Positions 48,600 to 59,514 of a stretch of DNA of 64,000 nucleotides are shown here, piece by piece. A program made the translations under genes and the position numbers. The DNA comes from Methylocella sp. (GTDB lineage Bacteria; Pseudomonadota; Alphaproteobacteria; Rhizobiales; Beijerinckiaceae). The notes beneath the pieces were generated by a model. The model was not told where the DNA came from and searched no databases. It saw only the letters and a program-made list of their open reading frames with translations. Position 1 is the stretch's first letter, and each line of letters starts with the position of its first letter. The DNA lies in NCBI GenBank assembly GCA_037200525.1, contig JBBCGG010000001.1, forward strand, positions 2,646,501 through 2,710,500. Direction: 5' to 3'.

Positions 48600-49208
48600 C
48601 TAAATGAAATAGATGTGGTCTGGCAATTCGTCTTCTCCGTCGCGGGGCGGAAAATGCTGGCCGAGCACGACGCCGCATTGTTCGACCGCTGAGACGAACC
48701 CGGTTGCCATGTCGCCGCTTTGGATATGGCCAAGCAGCGCGTTGACGGCGCCTTGCCAAACCGATTGATCGACTTTTGAGGCGATGCCGACGTCAGCGAC
48801 GATGCGGACGTAATGCTCGGCGAGGGAGACGAAAATCAGGACGCCGGCGCGATTTTCCTTGCGCGCCATGCCGCGGATCATGAATTGCTCCATCGCGGCG
48901 CGATGCGCCTGCTGGCGCCGGACCCCGCGCGGAACCAAAAGATGACGCAGGCGGGATTCCGAAAAAAGAAAGTAAAGCGCTGCAAAGACAAATGCCTGAA
49001 CCAGCAGGATCTGTTGCACTGACAGATGCGTGACGGCGATGAGCAGCCAGGGCGTAGCGAGCGCGACGAGGCCTGACCAGGCGATCGCGTAGGTCATGTA
49101 GTCAGAGGAGGCGCGGGCGAGGACGCAGACGATTTCGCCGGCAGTCTGCGTTTCCGCGGCCTTGATCGCCGCGCTGACGCGGCGTTGGTCGTCGATCGAT
49201 AAGATCAT
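48600..49208 (-). CDS. TPM-domain membrane protein
   Basis: About 202 residues. A TPM fold split by a hydrophobic pair of helices (TYAIAWSGLVALATPWLLIAV; VQQILLVQAFVFAALYFLF) after an N-terminal segment TAGEIVCVLARASSDY, then FMIRGMARKENRAGVLIFVSLAEHYVRIVAD. This matches the YgcG-type second TPM protein in LemA operons. The ATG at 49208 shares its first base with the stop of the upstream gene. It is the last gene of the operon; function is unassigned. Confidence 0.85.
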   Translation of the reverse strand: MILSIDDQRRVSAAIKAAETQTAGEIVCVLARASSDYMTYAIAWSGLVALATPWLLIAVTHLSVQQILLVQAFVFAALYFLFSESRLRHLLVPRGVRRQQAHRAAMEQFMIRGMARKENRAGVLIFVSLAEHYVRIVADVGIASKVDQSVWQGAVNALLGHIQSGDMATGFVSAVEQCGVVLGQHFPPRDGEDELPDHIYFI

Positions 49209-50200
49209 CACCAGCTCCCCGACGCGCCGCCGCCGCCCGACGACCCGCCGCCTCCGGAAAAGCCTCCGCCTCCGCCGCCGCCGTCCCATCCGCCGCCGCC
49301 ACGGCCCGAATTGATCAGCATGCCGAGAAGAAAGGAAAGGATGTTGCTGACCAGCGCGCCGCTTTGCTGCGGAGGGGCCGACGGACCCCAGCGCGACGAG
49401 CCGCGGCGGTCGAAGATCTCGCCCTGCTGACCGCCGCCCCAGCGGGGGTCGATTCCCGACATGTCGCTCTGCGCAGCGCGGCGTCTAGGCGAACGCAACA
49501 GCATGAAAATGACAAGGAGAAACAGGCCGAAGACGATCCAGGGCGTCAGCGATTCAGTTGGCGAATCTTGATGATCGAGCCGCAGATCGGGACGTTTCTG
49601 CCACTCGGACGCATCAGTCGTCAGGACCGTGATCACATCGTCGACCCCGCGCTCTATGCCGCCGCCGAAGTCGCCGGTCTTGAAGCGGGGTGCGATCGCA
49701 TTGGCGATGATGATTTTCGACAAAACATCGGTCAAGGTGCCTTCGAGCCCATAGCCGACCTCGATACGGACCTTCCGCTGCTTGGGCGCGACCAGAAGCA
49801 ATACGCCGTTGTTCTTTTTGCTTTCGCCGAGCTTCCAATCGCGAAACAGCGCATTGGCGTAAGGCTCGATTTCGTCGCCGTCGAGCGAGTTCACTGTGGC
49901 CACGACGAATTGAATGCCAGATTTGGCTTCGAGCTGCTCGAGCTTCGCCGTGATCGCAGTCTTGGCTTCCGGTGGTATGATATTGGCGTCATCGACCACC
50001 CGCCCGCTGAGCGGCGGGAAATTATAGGCGATGGCGAGGCTGGCGCAGAAAATGAAGACGAGGCAGGCAAGCGGCGCGCCTATTCCTCTGAGTCTAGACG
50101 TCCAGCGGGAAGATGTCCGGGCGCCCGGAACGAAAACCGGCGCAGCTGCGATGCTCCGGCGGCAGCGATTTTTCGAAAATATCGAATTCTCGGCGGTCAA
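49208..50200 (-). CDS. Exported TPM-domain protein with Gly-rich tail
   Basis: About 330 residues. A signal or anchor helix (LACLVFIFCASLAIAYNFP), TPM domain (LSGRVVDDANIIPPE; QFVVATVNSLDG; NNGVLLLVAPKQRKVRIEVGYGLEG), a membrane helix (WIVFGLFLLVIFMLLR) and a Gly/Ser-rich tail ending in GASGSW, typical of YgcG proteins. TTG at 50200 would overlap the lemA stop by TTGA; a start closer to the hydrophobic stretch is possible. The family is often linked to LemA and envelope quality control; role not established. Confidence 0.88.
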   Translation of the reverse strand: MTAENSIFSKNRCRRSIAAAPVFVPGARTSSRWTSRLRGIGAPLACLVFIFCASLAIAYNFPPLSGRVVDDANIIPPEAKTAITAKLEQLEAKSGIQFVVATVNSLDGDEIEPYANALFRDWKLGESKKNNGVLLLVAPKQRKVRIEVGYGLEGTLTDVLSKIIIANAIAPRFKTGDFGGGIERGVDDVITVLTTDASEWQKRPDLRLDHQDSPTESLTPWIVFGLFLLVIFMLLRSPRRRAAQSDMSGIDPRWGGGQQGEIFDRRGSSRWGPSAPPQQSGALVSNILSFLLGMLINSGRGGGGWDGGGGGGGFSGGGGSSGGGGASGSW

Positions 50201-50832
50201 AACTTCACTTGGGGCGCGGTTTGCGCCGCATCGCTTGCGGTGAAGGCTGCAAGCGGCTTCTTGCCGGCGAATATGGTTTTCGCCCAGAGAATTGATGGGA
50301 AAGTTTCAAGCGCCGTATTAAAGGCTCTGGCGGCTTCGATATAGTCGCGTCGGGCGACGGCGATGCGGTTTTCCGTCCCTTCGAGCTGCGACTGCAAAGC
50401 CAGGAAATTCTGGTTCGATTTCAGATCAGGATAATTTTCGCTGATCGCCAGCAGCCGGCCCAGCGCGCCCGACAATTGCTCTTGAGCTGCTTGAAATTGC
50501 TTGACTTTTTCAGGATCTGTCAACTCCGACGGGTCAACGTTGATCGAGGTCGCCTTGGCTCTTGCCTCGGTGACGGCGGTCAGCGTGTCCTTTTCCTGTT
50601 TCGCATAGCCTTGCACGGTTGCGACCAGATTGGGAATGAGGTCGGCGCGCCGCTGATATTGGTTCTGGACATCCGCCCATTTGGCCTTCGCGGCCTCTTC
50701 AAGGGTTGGTATCGCATTATAACCGCAGGCTGAAACGCTGACGCCCAGCACAACGACGACGAGCATGGCGAGCAGCCGGTTCATGGGGCGGGTCGAGGGC
50801 TGAGTTTGCGGCCGATTTTCGAAAAGCGTCAT
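50197..50832 (-). CDS. lemA: LemA-family lipoprotein
   Basis: About 211 residues. The membrane signal LLAMLVVVVLGVSVSACGYN has a lipobox, with Cys after VSA, then the LemA helical bundle (NQYQRRADLIPNLVATVQGYAKQEKDTL; QLSGALGRLLAISENYPDLKSN; RIAVARRDYIEAARAFNT). It starts at ATG 50832 with GGAGA upstream, or at ATG 50784 just before the signal. It heads the lemA-TPM-TPM operon, a common trio in bacteria. Confidence 0.93.
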   Translation of the reverse strand: MTLFENRPQTQPSTRPMNRLLAMLVVVVLGVSVSACGYNAIPTLEEAAKAKWADVQNQYQRRADLIPNLVATVQGYAKQEKDTLTAVTEARAKATSINVDPSELTDPEKVKQFQAAQEQLSGALGRLLAISENYPDLKSNQNFLALQSQLEGTENRIAVARRDYIEAARAFNTALETFPSILWAKTIFAGKKPLAAFTASDAAQTAPQVKF

Positions 50833-51185
50833 GCGCAGGTCTCCGGCTTTCAACAGGATGATCGTTTGAGCGGCTCGAACCTCTAACTGATGCACGATCC
50901 CGAAAAATTGAAGAGTTTCGGGAGAAAATATGCGCCTTTCCAAGAGCATGATACAGAAAAGCTGTAGGACTTCTCGAGACGACCATGCGCTTCAACTAAA
51001 GCACGATCTTGCCCAGAAAGTCGCGGGCTTTTCCCGGCGTTCGGCCTTGCGCCGCGACGATCCACCGCTTTTTTTACTACGCGTTGCGGCTGACCGCCGT
51101 GGTAACCACGATTTGACTGGCGTGAAGGGTTCGATTCTCTACTCTGGCGGTAAATGGAATTCGTATTAGAGACAGCGGCGCGACC
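50833..51185. other. Divergent intergenic region lemA / DUF1223 gene
   Basis: A 353-bp gap. It contains a GGTTCGATTC run near 51127-51136 that looks like a tRNA T-loop, but no acceptor or anticodon arm can be folded around it. No gene was recognised; promoters for both sides are expected here. Confidence 0.4.
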
Positions 51186-51962
51186 ATGGATCTTTTAAAC
51201 GGCTCTCAGCTTCTGCCTGGCGCCGGAGCCATGTCGCGAGCCGCGCTTCGGGCTTCATTCATTGTGATCGCCTGCTGCGGCATTGGGGCTGCGGCGCCGT
51301 CCGCTCCGACGACCGCGTCATGCGTCGTGGAGCTCTTCACCAGTCAAGGCTGTTCCTCCTGCCCGCCGGCCGACGCCCTGTTGGCGAGCATAGCGCGCAA
51401 ACCCGACGTCATCGCGGTCTCTTTTCCGGTCGATTATTGGGACTATATCGGCTGGAAGGATACGCTCGCCGCGCCGGCTTTTTCGTCGCGGCAGAAGGCC
51501 TATGCGACAGCGCATGGCGATGGACATGTCTACACGCCGCAGGCGGTGGTGGATGGGCTGGCCGGGGTGGTCGGCAGCGATAGCGCAGAGATCGAAGAGG
51601 CGATCCACGCCGGCAAAGGTCGCGACGGCGCGTTGAGTTTGCCGATGCGCATGTCCCGCTCCGCAGGTTCTCTATTCATCGAAGTGCCGGAAGGGGCGGG
51701 CGGTCCTGCCGCCGTTTTGGTGCTGCGCGTCATGCGCACCAAGACTGTCCATATCGGGCGCGGCGAGAACGCCGGGCGTAGCGTGACCTATGTCAACGTT
51801 GTGCGGGCGATTGAAAAGGTCGGCGAATGGACCGGCTCTAACGCTACCTTCGAGTTGCCCGATTCGCGCGGCGAGGATGAAGGCTATGTCGTTCTGCTGC
51901 AAAAAGGCACGCTGGAGAAGCCCGGCCTGATCCTCGGCGCGGCAAAAAGCTCTGGGCTTTGA
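51186..51962 (+). CDS. DUF1223 exported thioredoxin-like protein
   Basis: A 258-residue DUF1223 protein. After an N-terminal signal (FIVIACCGIGAAAPS) comes VVELFTSQGCSSCPPADALL, a CxxC redox motif of thioredoxin shape, then VIAVSFPVDYWDYIGWKDTLA and VYTPQAVVDGLAGVVG. This pattern is the DUF1223 core. A role in periplasmic thiol redox is inference; the family has no firm function. ATG 51186 or 51231 (the latter nearer to the signal). Confidence 0.87.
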   Translation: MDLLNGSQLLPGAGAMSRAALRASFIVIACCGIGAAAPSAPTTASCVVELFTSQGCSSCPPADALLASIARKPDVIAVSFPVDYWDYIGWKDTLAAPAFSSRQKAYATAHGDGHVYTPQAVVDGLAGVVGSDSAEIEEAIHAGKGRDGALSLPMRMSRSAGSLFIEVPEGAGGPAAVLVLRVMRTKTVHIGRGENAGRSVTYVNVVRAIEKVGEWTGSNATFELPDSRGEDEGYVVLLQKGTLEKPGLILGAAKSSGL

Positions 51963-52321
51963 ACCCATCGCGGAATGGCCCTCGCTCCGCGTTGTGCGCG
52001 CCATTCTGCGGCCGGTTGCAACGGGCGACGGCATTTTTTGCCGATAGGCCACTTTAGAGTTTGGGATTCCAGCTGGACTGGTCTTAGCTAGACTGGTTTT
52101 CACTAGACTTGGCCTCAACCGCTGTGGAACACTAGAGCCGAGTCCGAGGCTCGCTTTGGTTCCAGCTTTTCTCGCGGTCAACGCCGACTGCCTACCTCAA
52201 GGAAGTTTCACGAGCCGCATCCGGCTTTGTCCCCTTTCGCCTACTCCGCTCTCCCCCTATACAGGTTGCGATGATTCCTCCCCTTTAGCGCAAGGCGGCG
52301 GACAAGGAGTGTCATAAGCTT
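51963..52321. other. Intergenic region with a small tandem repeat
   Basis: A 359-bp gap between DUF1223 and the second IalB gene, both plus strand. It holds three 15-bp tandem units at 52073-52117 and nothing else that I could identify. The IalB promoter should be in the later half. Confidence 0.45.
52073..52117 (+). repeat. Three imperfect 15-bp tandem units
   Basis: Units start at 52073, 52088 and 52103 with cores CTGGACTGGT, CTAGACTGGT and CTAGACTTGG. The exact 15-bp period is visible; function unknown. Confidence 0.6.
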
Positions 52322-53017
52322 ATGAGTTTTCGTTCCTTTCTCGGCGCCGCTACTGTGTTCGCATCCACCCTTGCGGCGTTCTCCGCGTTTAGCCCTAGCG
52401 TCGCGGCGATCAATGAGGCGTCGGCGCAGCAAGCAGGCGCCGCATCGGAGGGCGGCGGGAGGCCGCCTTGGCTCGAAGCCACAAATGCGGATGCGAAATC
52501 GGATGATTCAAAGAAATCCGACGCGAAGAAGTCCGACGCCAAAGGCGATTCCAAATCGAGCGATTCGAAGAAAGCCGGCAAGCCCGTTCAGGTCGGCTCC
52601 TTCGGCGATTGGGGCGCTTTTCTTGCACAGGGCGCCAAGGACAAAACTTGCTACGCGCTGGCGACGCCAAAGGCTCGCGCGCCTGCTGCGCTCAAACGAG
52701 ATCCAGCCTATGTTTTCATCTCCAACCGGCCAAGTGAAAAGGTCCGTAATGAGGTGTCGATCATCATGGGCTTTGCGATAAAGGACGGCGGCGAGGCGCG
52801 GGCCGAAATTGGCAGCGCGAATTTCGATCTTGTCTCCAAAGGAAGCAACGCCTGGATCAAGAACCCGGCGGAGGAAACTCAATTCATCGAGGCCTTGAAG
52901 AAAGGCTCGAAACTGGTGGTGAAAGCGCCGTCGGTGAAAGGCAATGTCACCGTCGATAGCTATTCGCTCGCGGGCATATCCCAGGCGCTCGAGAGAGTTC
53001 AGAAGGACTGTCCGTGA
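52322..53017 (+). CDS. IalB-family protein with Ser/Asp/Lys-rich insert
   Basis: A 231-residue second IalB paralogue. A signal sequence (FLGAATVFASTLAAFSAFSPSVA) precedes a low-complexity linker rich in SDAKKSDAK-like repeats (about 60-85), then the IalB domain: VQVGSFGDWGAFL, KTCYALATPKARAP, IMGFAIKDGGEARAEIG and a terminal KDCP. Distinct from the copy at 44982: the domain is later and longer. Typical of Rhizobiales; function not established. ATG 52322 has AAGGAG upstream. Confidence 0.87.
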   Translation: MSFRSFLGAATVFASTLAAFSAFSPSVAAINEASAQQAGAASEGGGRPPWLEATNADAKSDDSKKSDAKKSDAKGDSKSSDSKKAGKPVQVGSFGDWGAFLAQGAKDKTCYALATPKARAPAALKRDPAYVFISNRPSEKVRNEVSIIMGFAIKDGGEARAEIGSANFDLVSKGSNAWIKNPAEETQFIEALKKGSKLVVKAPSVKGNVTVDSYSLAGISQALERVQKDCP

Positions 53018-53220
53018 CGACGTCGGCGGCGCGCCGCAGCAGCCGGAATGCGTCAATGGTCATTGCCGGGGCTCTTTTGGGTTTTCCGACATTGCGTGAC
53101 AGCGCGCGGCGGTCGCGGACAATTATGGATAATAATAATGTCATTGCGGGAGCCCGCGGCGCATAATTGCCTCAGTGCATAGGAAGACGCGGCAAACGCG
53201 CTACCCGGGAGGACAAATCA

Positions 53221-55158
<1,938 letters not shown>

Positions 55159-55170
55159 CGCGCATTCTGT

Positions 55171-55206
55171 GAAGCATGATTGCTTCAGATCAAGCAATCA
55201 TGCTTC
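55171..55206. terminator. Strong palindrome after acsA
   Basis: Perfect 15-base arms (55171-55185, 55192-55206) with a six-base CAGATC loop, starting 12 bp after the acsA stop; moderately T-rich sequence follows. It shares GCATGAT/ATCATGC with the palindrome at 41964-42000. Confidence 0.65.
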
Positions 55207-55412
55207 CAATCTTCGTTTCAACTTAAAAGCTTGTTTGAGGAATATGCAATTATTCAAGATACAGCTAAGCTGAAGCAGGAAGATAAGACGTAAATTTCAT
55301 TTTAACTTAAAGTAGAGGATTCCGCGCCAAGCAACGCTAGCTTTGATATTGTCGAATCGGCGGCTGAGTTCAATCCTGCCGCGGCTCGATTCGACTCCAT
55401 CGGTGCGACATC

Positions 55413-55973
55413 ATGAGCGAGGGGCGGAGAGACAGCGGATCGGTTTTCTCAATACCGAGCGGCGGCGCTGCCATTTTCGTGGGCTTAGGGGCGTGCATCG
55501 CATTGTTCTTGGCGATGACGGGCGCGACGGCGCGCGAAATCGTGGCGTTTCCACAGGCCTATCCGCCCGGGACGATCATCATCAAACAAAGCGAACGCAG
55601 ACTTTATCTGACCACCGGGGCGGGAACCGCGATCCGCTATCCGATCGCGGTCGGCAAGATGGGCATGAGTTGGCGCGGCGAGACCTTCGTCAACGGCAAA
55701 TATGTTCGCCCGGCATGGACGGCCCCTGCAGTCGTCCGGCAGGATCACCCCAATTTGCGCGGCGTGATTCCTGGCGGCTCATCGCGCAATCCCATGGGCG
55801 CCGCGGCGATTACCCTCGGGCTCTCGGAAGTCGCCATACACGGCACGACGGAAAACATGCGCAAATCCATCAGCACCGCCGCGTCTTATGGCTGCATTCG
55901 AATGTACAATGAGGATGTCGTCGACCTCTTTGGCCGCGTGCAGGTGGGAACGCGCGTCTTCGCCGTCCCTTGA
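55413..55973 (+). CDS. L,D-transpeptidase (YkuD)
   Basis: A 186-residue periplasmic L,D-transpeptidase. One N-terminal helix (FVGLGACIALFLAMTG), then the YkuD domain: IIKQSERRLYLTTGAGTAIRYPIAVGK, the His in EVAIHGTTENM and the catalytic Cys in SYGCIRMYNEDV. It forms 3-3 crosslinks in peptidoglycan or attaches envelope proteins. Many Rhizobiales have several such genes. ATG 55413; stands alone. Confidence 0.92.
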   Translation: MSEGRRDSGSVFSIPSGGAAIFVGLGACIALFLAMTGATAREIVAFPQAYPPGTIIIKQSERRLYLTTGAGTAIRYPIAVGKMGMSWRGETFVNGKYVRPAWTAPAVVRQDHPNLRGVIPGGSSRNPMGAAAITLGLSEVAIHGTTENMRKSISTAASYGCIRMYNEDVVDLFGRVQVGTRVFAVP

Positions 55974-56340
55974 AGCCGGGAAAGCCGCCGAATTTTCAAT
56001 ATCGGGATCACGCGTTGATACAGAGAAATTCAGAACGTGATCGATCCCGGACAGAACGATGACGTTCTGGCCGCCGCTGGTCTTTATTTCCGCGCCGGAT
56101 TGGCGTAACCAGCCAGCTTCGCCCTATGATTGATCTCGCGGCGCTCTGGCTTTCTGCATCTTTGCCTCGTATCGATCCGATAGGCAGAGTTGACGTTGGC
56201 CTGCAGGATGTGCTCGAGTCGGGAGATCGGCGGTTGCATGTCTTGGCGCTTTGAGATGCGGGCGATCGCTTGAGGAGCGCCCCGTTCTTATGCGCCGCGC
56301 GGGGCGTGTCTAATTTGGGCCATGGCGGAGGGGGTAATCG
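55974..56340. other. Intergenic region upstream of the acyl cassette
   Basis: This 367-bp gap precedes the ACP gene and should contain its promoter. Frames here are antisense to the ACP or short; none was accepted. A GGAGG lies directly before the ACP GTG. Confidence 0.4.
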
Positions 56341-56610
56341 GTGGAAACGAAGGATCTCGATCAGACCGAACTCGTCAATCAGATCACTGACGTCATCGTG
56401 AAGGAAGGAATGGTCGATCGCGACAAAGTCACTTTGGACGCGACGATCGAAAGCCTGAATCTCAAGTCGATCGATATAGTGATGATATTGACGGCGATCG
56501 AAGAAAAATTCGACGTCTATATCCCGATGGACGGCCCCTTTCACGACGCCAAAGACGTCAAAAGCCTGATCGACGCTATCGCCGCTTACATCATCAAAGA
56601 AAAAGGCTGA
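56341..56610 (+). CDS. Dedicated acyl carrier protein
   Basis: An 89-residue ACP starting at GTG with GGAGG upstream. The four-helix plan is visible (LVNQITDVIVKEG; TIESLNLKSIDIVMILTAIEEKFDVYIP; VKSLIDAIAAYIIKEKG). The phosphopantetheine Ser is Ser43, but the usual Asp-Ser-Leu reads Lys-Ser-Ile, which removes the acidic residue normally next to it. One base separates its stop from the ketosynthase ATG. It is not the housekeeping AcpP; the order ACP-ketosynthase recalls NodF-NodE. Confidence 0.85.
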   Translation: METKDLDQTELVNQITDVIVKEGMVDRDKVTLDATIESLNLKSIDIVMILTAIEEKFDVYIPMDGPFHDAKDVKSLIDAIAAYIIKEKG

Positions 56611-56611
56611 C

Positions 56612-57835
56612 ATGACGTCAACGCGGCAGGTTGTAGTTACCGGCATGGGCGCTGTCTCGGCCGCGGGGATAGGCGCGACCGCCTTGTGGCATGCGGCGCG
56701 AGACGGGCGCTCCTGTGTCGCCGAAACGCAATTCAAGCGGCCTTATCGCGGCCGCATCAAGATTTCGGCCCAGGTGCAAGGGTTCGATCCTGGAGCCCAT
56801 CTCGAAGCCAGCGTGTTGCCTTTCTGCGATCCGGTCACTCAATATCTTTTGACCGCCGCCGATGAAGCGGTCGCCCAGGCGGGTCTTTCGCGCTCCGAGC
56901 CGATGGGCCCGCGCACCGCCGCGATCATAGGCACTGGAGTCGGCGGCATGCATACGCTGGAAGACGGCCTTTATCTCGCGCTGGTCGAGCAGGGCCGTCC
57001 TACGCCTTTGACCGTGCCGCGCCTCATCCCCAGCTCCTGCCCATCGAATGTGAGCATCCGCTTCGGCGCCAGGGGGCCCTGTTTCGCCGTGGCCAGCGCC
57101 TGTTCCTCGGCGACGCAGGCGATTGGAATTGGCCTCCACCTCATCCGCTCCGGCCTGATCGATCGCGCTATTGTCGGCGGGACGGAGGATTGCATCACAA
57201 ACAGCTCGATGCTTGCCTGGGAAGCTTTGCGCGTGCTGACGCCCGATGTCTGCCGGCCTTTCTCCAAGGGTCGCAACGGCATGACTCTCGGCGCCGGCGC
57301 CGGAGTATTCATCCTTGAGGAAGCCGAAAGCGCGCGCGCGCGGGGCGCCAAAGCTCTCGTCGAACTTGCGGGCTACGGCACATCGAGCGACGCCAAGGAT
57401 CAGGTGCGGCCGGATGCGGAAGGGGCGGCCGAATGCATGCGCCTCACTTTGGCGGATGCCGGCGTCCTGGCTGATGAGGTGGACTACGTCAACGCGCATG
57501 GCACCGGAACGATCGTCAACGATTTGACGGAATCCGAGGCGCTTGGTCTCGTCTTCGGCAACCGGCTATCGCAACTGCCAATTTCATCCACGAAGCCAAT
57601 CCATGGCCATGGTCTTGGAGCCGGAGGCGCGCTCGAACTGATCGTCACCATCGGAGCCGTTCGCGATGGCGTGGCCCCGCCGACGATCAACTGGCGCGAG
57701 CCCGATGTAAAATGCCCCGTGGACCCCGTGCCGAACGAGGCGCGTCCGATGCCGATCCGCGTCGCCCTCACCAATTCATTCGCTTTCGGCGGAATCAACG
57801 CCAGCCTGATCGTACGTCGCGCCGAGGCGGCATGA
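56612..57835 (+). CDS. FabF/NodE-like beta-ketoacyl-ACP synthase
   Basis: A 407-residue condensing enzyme. Catalytic Cys164 is in ASACSSATQ, with His residues in NAHGTGTIVND and PIHGHGLGAGGALEL. The opening RQVVVTGMGAVSAAGIGATALW and the ending SFAFGGINASLIV are KAS II-like. It overlaps the next gene by ATGA and follows the ACP by one base, so should work on that carrier. Specialised FabF paralogues of this sort make signal or glycolipid acyl chains; the product is unknown. Confidence 0.92.
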   Translation: MTSTRQVVVTGMGAVSAAGIGATALWHAARDGRSCVAETQFKRPYRGRIKISAQVQGFDPGAHLEASVLPFCDPVTQYLLTAADEAVAQAGLSRSEPMGPRTAAIIGTGVGGMHTLEDGLYLALVEQGRPTPLTVPRLIPSSCPSNVSIRFGARGPCFAVASACSSATQAIGIGLHLIRSGLIDRAIVGGTEDCITNSSMLAWEALRVLTPDVCRPFSKGRNGMTLGAGAGVFILEEAESARARGAKALVELAGYGTSSDAKDQVRPDAEGAAECMRLTLADAGVLADEVDYVNAHGTGTIVNDLTESEALGLVFGNRLSQLPISSTKPIHGHGLGAGGALELIVTIGAVRDGVAPPTINWREPDVKCPVDPVPNEARPMPIRVALTNSFAFGGINASLIVRRAEAA

Positions 57836-58266
57836 GTCCGGAAATTGGTTCGCGCGGCGCCGCTGAGGGATCAGGCGATGCGCCTATTAATTTGCCCGAG
57901 ATCTCTGTGCGAACCGATGCCGCCCATGTCGCCGCTTTTCAGCGCGAGACTGGCGGCGCGCCGATCGAGGGACTTGTTCCGCTGACCTATCCGTTTTGCT
58001 GGCTGACGCTTCCCGCGGTGCGGCCGGCGCTTGCGCAGATGATCGGCGGTGCGGCCTTTCTGCCGATCCACGAGGCGCAGAGCTTTGATTATGAACGCCC
58101 GCTTGAAACCGACGCCGATTATCGGCTGGCGTTCGAGTTCCAGCGCAAGGCCGAGCCCGCGCGAGTGATCGTAAATGCCGTGATTTCGACGCCGCAGCGA
58201 GAGATTTGCGGTCGTTTCGAGACGGTGCTCCGCATTGTCCCCGTGGCTGCGGTCGCAAGCCCATGA
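57832..58266 (+). CDS. MaoC-like hotdog protein (N-terminal type)
   Basis: About 144 residues. It resembles the MaoC_dehydrat_N half of two-domain hydratases: VPLTYPFCWLTLPAVRPAL, FLPIHEAQSFDYERPLETDADY and the beta segment ARVIVNAVI. It lacks the catalytic Asp-His motif and probably pairs with the next gene's product to form a heterodimeric hotdog. ATGA overlaps join it to both neighbours. Confidence 0.75.
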   Translation: MSPEIGSRGAAEGSGDAPINLPEISVRTDAAHVAAFQRETGGAPIEGLVPLTYPFCWLTLPAVRPALAQMIGGAAFLPIHEAQSFDYERPLETDADYRLAFEFQRKAEPARVIVNAVISTPQREICGRFETVLRIVPVAAVASP

Positions 58267-58724
58267 ACGCCGCGCCGATTGTCGATGCGCCGATTGACCT
58301 TGCGCCCGCCGATTGGCCCAAAGTCGGGCAAACCATAGGCCGCTGCGACTTTGGTCCTTTCGGTCTTGAGCAGCTCGCTCGTTACGCCGAGGCGTCCGGC
58401 GACGATAACCCTCTGCATCTCGATCAGGATGTCGCCGCCGCCGTAGGCCTCAAAAAGCCGCCCATTCACGGCATGCTGATGATGAGTTGCTTTGAGCCGG
58501 CGCTGAGACAGTGGCGGCGCGATATCGTGATTAGCCGACTGGCGGGCAAATTTCTGCGGCCTGTCTTCGCCGGCGAAAGCATCAGCGTTAGCGGGCGCGT
58601 CGCGCTCTCTAGTCTCGCGCCGCAACCTGAACTTCTCCTGCGGCTGATGGCGCATGGCCCCAACGGCGATCTCGCCATATTGGCGGAGGCGACGCTTCGG
58701 CGCATCAGCAGCGGCGCGATCTGA
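58263..58724 (+). CDS. MaoC-like (R)-hydratase/dehydratase
   Basis: About 153 residues with the hydratase 2 motif: FARYAEASGDDNPLHLD-like segment (Asp, Pro, His catalytic set) followed by KPPIHGMLMM. It is the catalytic partner for the protein encoded just before, and would dehydrate a (3R)-hydroxyacyl group on the dedicated ACP. The gene starts on an ATGA overlap and ends one base before the SDR. Confidence 0.85.
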   Translation: MNAAPIVDAPIDLAPADWPKVGQTIGRCDFGPFGLEQLARYAEASGDDNPLHLDQDVAAAVGLKKPPIHGMLMMSCFEPALRQWRRDIVISRLAGKFLRPVFAGESISVSGRVALSSLAPQPELLLRLMAHGPNGDLAILAEATLRRISSGAI

Positions 58725-58725
58725 C

Positions 58726-59514
58726 ATGGCGCCGCGATCCGTCCTCATCACCGGCGCCTCGAGCGGCATCGGCCGCGCGCTGGCGCTTGCCTACGCCGGA
58801 CCCGGCGTAACTTTGGCGCTGATTGGCCGCAATTCCGAGCGGCTGGAGGCGGTGGGGGCAGCCGCTCGGGCGCGGGGAGCGGAAGTCGACATCGGGCTTT
58901 TGGACGTGCGCGATCAGGACGCCATGGCGCAATGGATCGGGGCCTCCGACGCGCGCCGCCGATTCGATCTCTGCATCGCCAACGCCGGCATCACCACGGG
59001 CCTCGCGCCCGGCGAGATTTCCGAGGACCCGCAGGCGGTTCGCGCCATTTTGAGCTCTAATCTCATTGGCGTCCTGAATACCGTCGAACCCCTCATTGGC
59101 CCGATGTGCTCCCGGAAAACCGGTCAGCTCGCTTTCATCGGTTCTATCGCCGGCTTGCGCGGTTTGCCCTATTCGCCGGCCTATTGCGCGACGAAGGCCG
59201 CCGTCCACGCCTACGCCGAATCATTGCGCGGTCGGCTTGAGTCGCAGGGGGTCTGCGTCAGTCTGGTGATCGCCGGCTTTGTGAAAACGCCGCTGAACGA
59301 CAGCATCCATGCTGTGAAGCCGCTCGAGATCAGCGATTCGCGCGCCGCGGCGATCATCCGCAGCGGTCTTGATCGCCGCAAGGCAGTGATCGCCTTCCCC
59401 TGGCCGCTCTATTTTTTGGCGCGTCTTGCCCGAATCTTGCCAGTCCGGCTCGTCGATCAGATCTTGTCGCACATTGAAGTCAGCGCGCCAAAAACCGAAG
59501 AACGGCCGCTTTAA
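58726..59514 (+). CDS. SDR-family reductase of the acyl cassette
   Basis: A 262-residue classical short-chain dehydrogenase. Cofactor motif TGASSGIGRAL, then LCIANAGITTG (NAG), Ser in FIGSIAGLRG, and the YxxxK in YSPAYCATKAAVH with Tyr and Lys. The C-terminal LYFLARLARILPVRLVDQIL is hydrophobic and recalls lipid-acting SDRs. It may reduce a 3-ketoacyl intermediate of the cassette. Its exact substrate is unknown. Confidence 0.88.
   Translation: MAPRSVLITGASSGIGRALALAYAGPGVTLALIGRNSERLEAVGAAARARGAEVDIGLLDVRDQDAMAQWIGASDARRRFDLCIANAGITTGLAPGEISEDPQAVRAILSSNLIGVLNTVEPLIGPMCSRKTGQLAFIGSIAGLRGLPYSPAYCATKAAVHAYAESLRGRLESQGVCVSLVIAGFVKTPLNDSIHAVKPLEISDSRAAAIIRSGLDRRKAVIAFPWPLYFLARLARILPVRLVDQILSHIEVSAPKTEERPL

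Noticed and set aside
51080-51165. tRNA-like T-loop (GGTTCGATTC) near 51127
   Set aside because: No acceptor stem, D-arm or anticodon arm can be arranged around it.
56008-56736. Minus-strand frame of 242 codons
   Set aside because: Antisense to the ACP gene and the start of the ketosynthase gene, and not like any protein I know.
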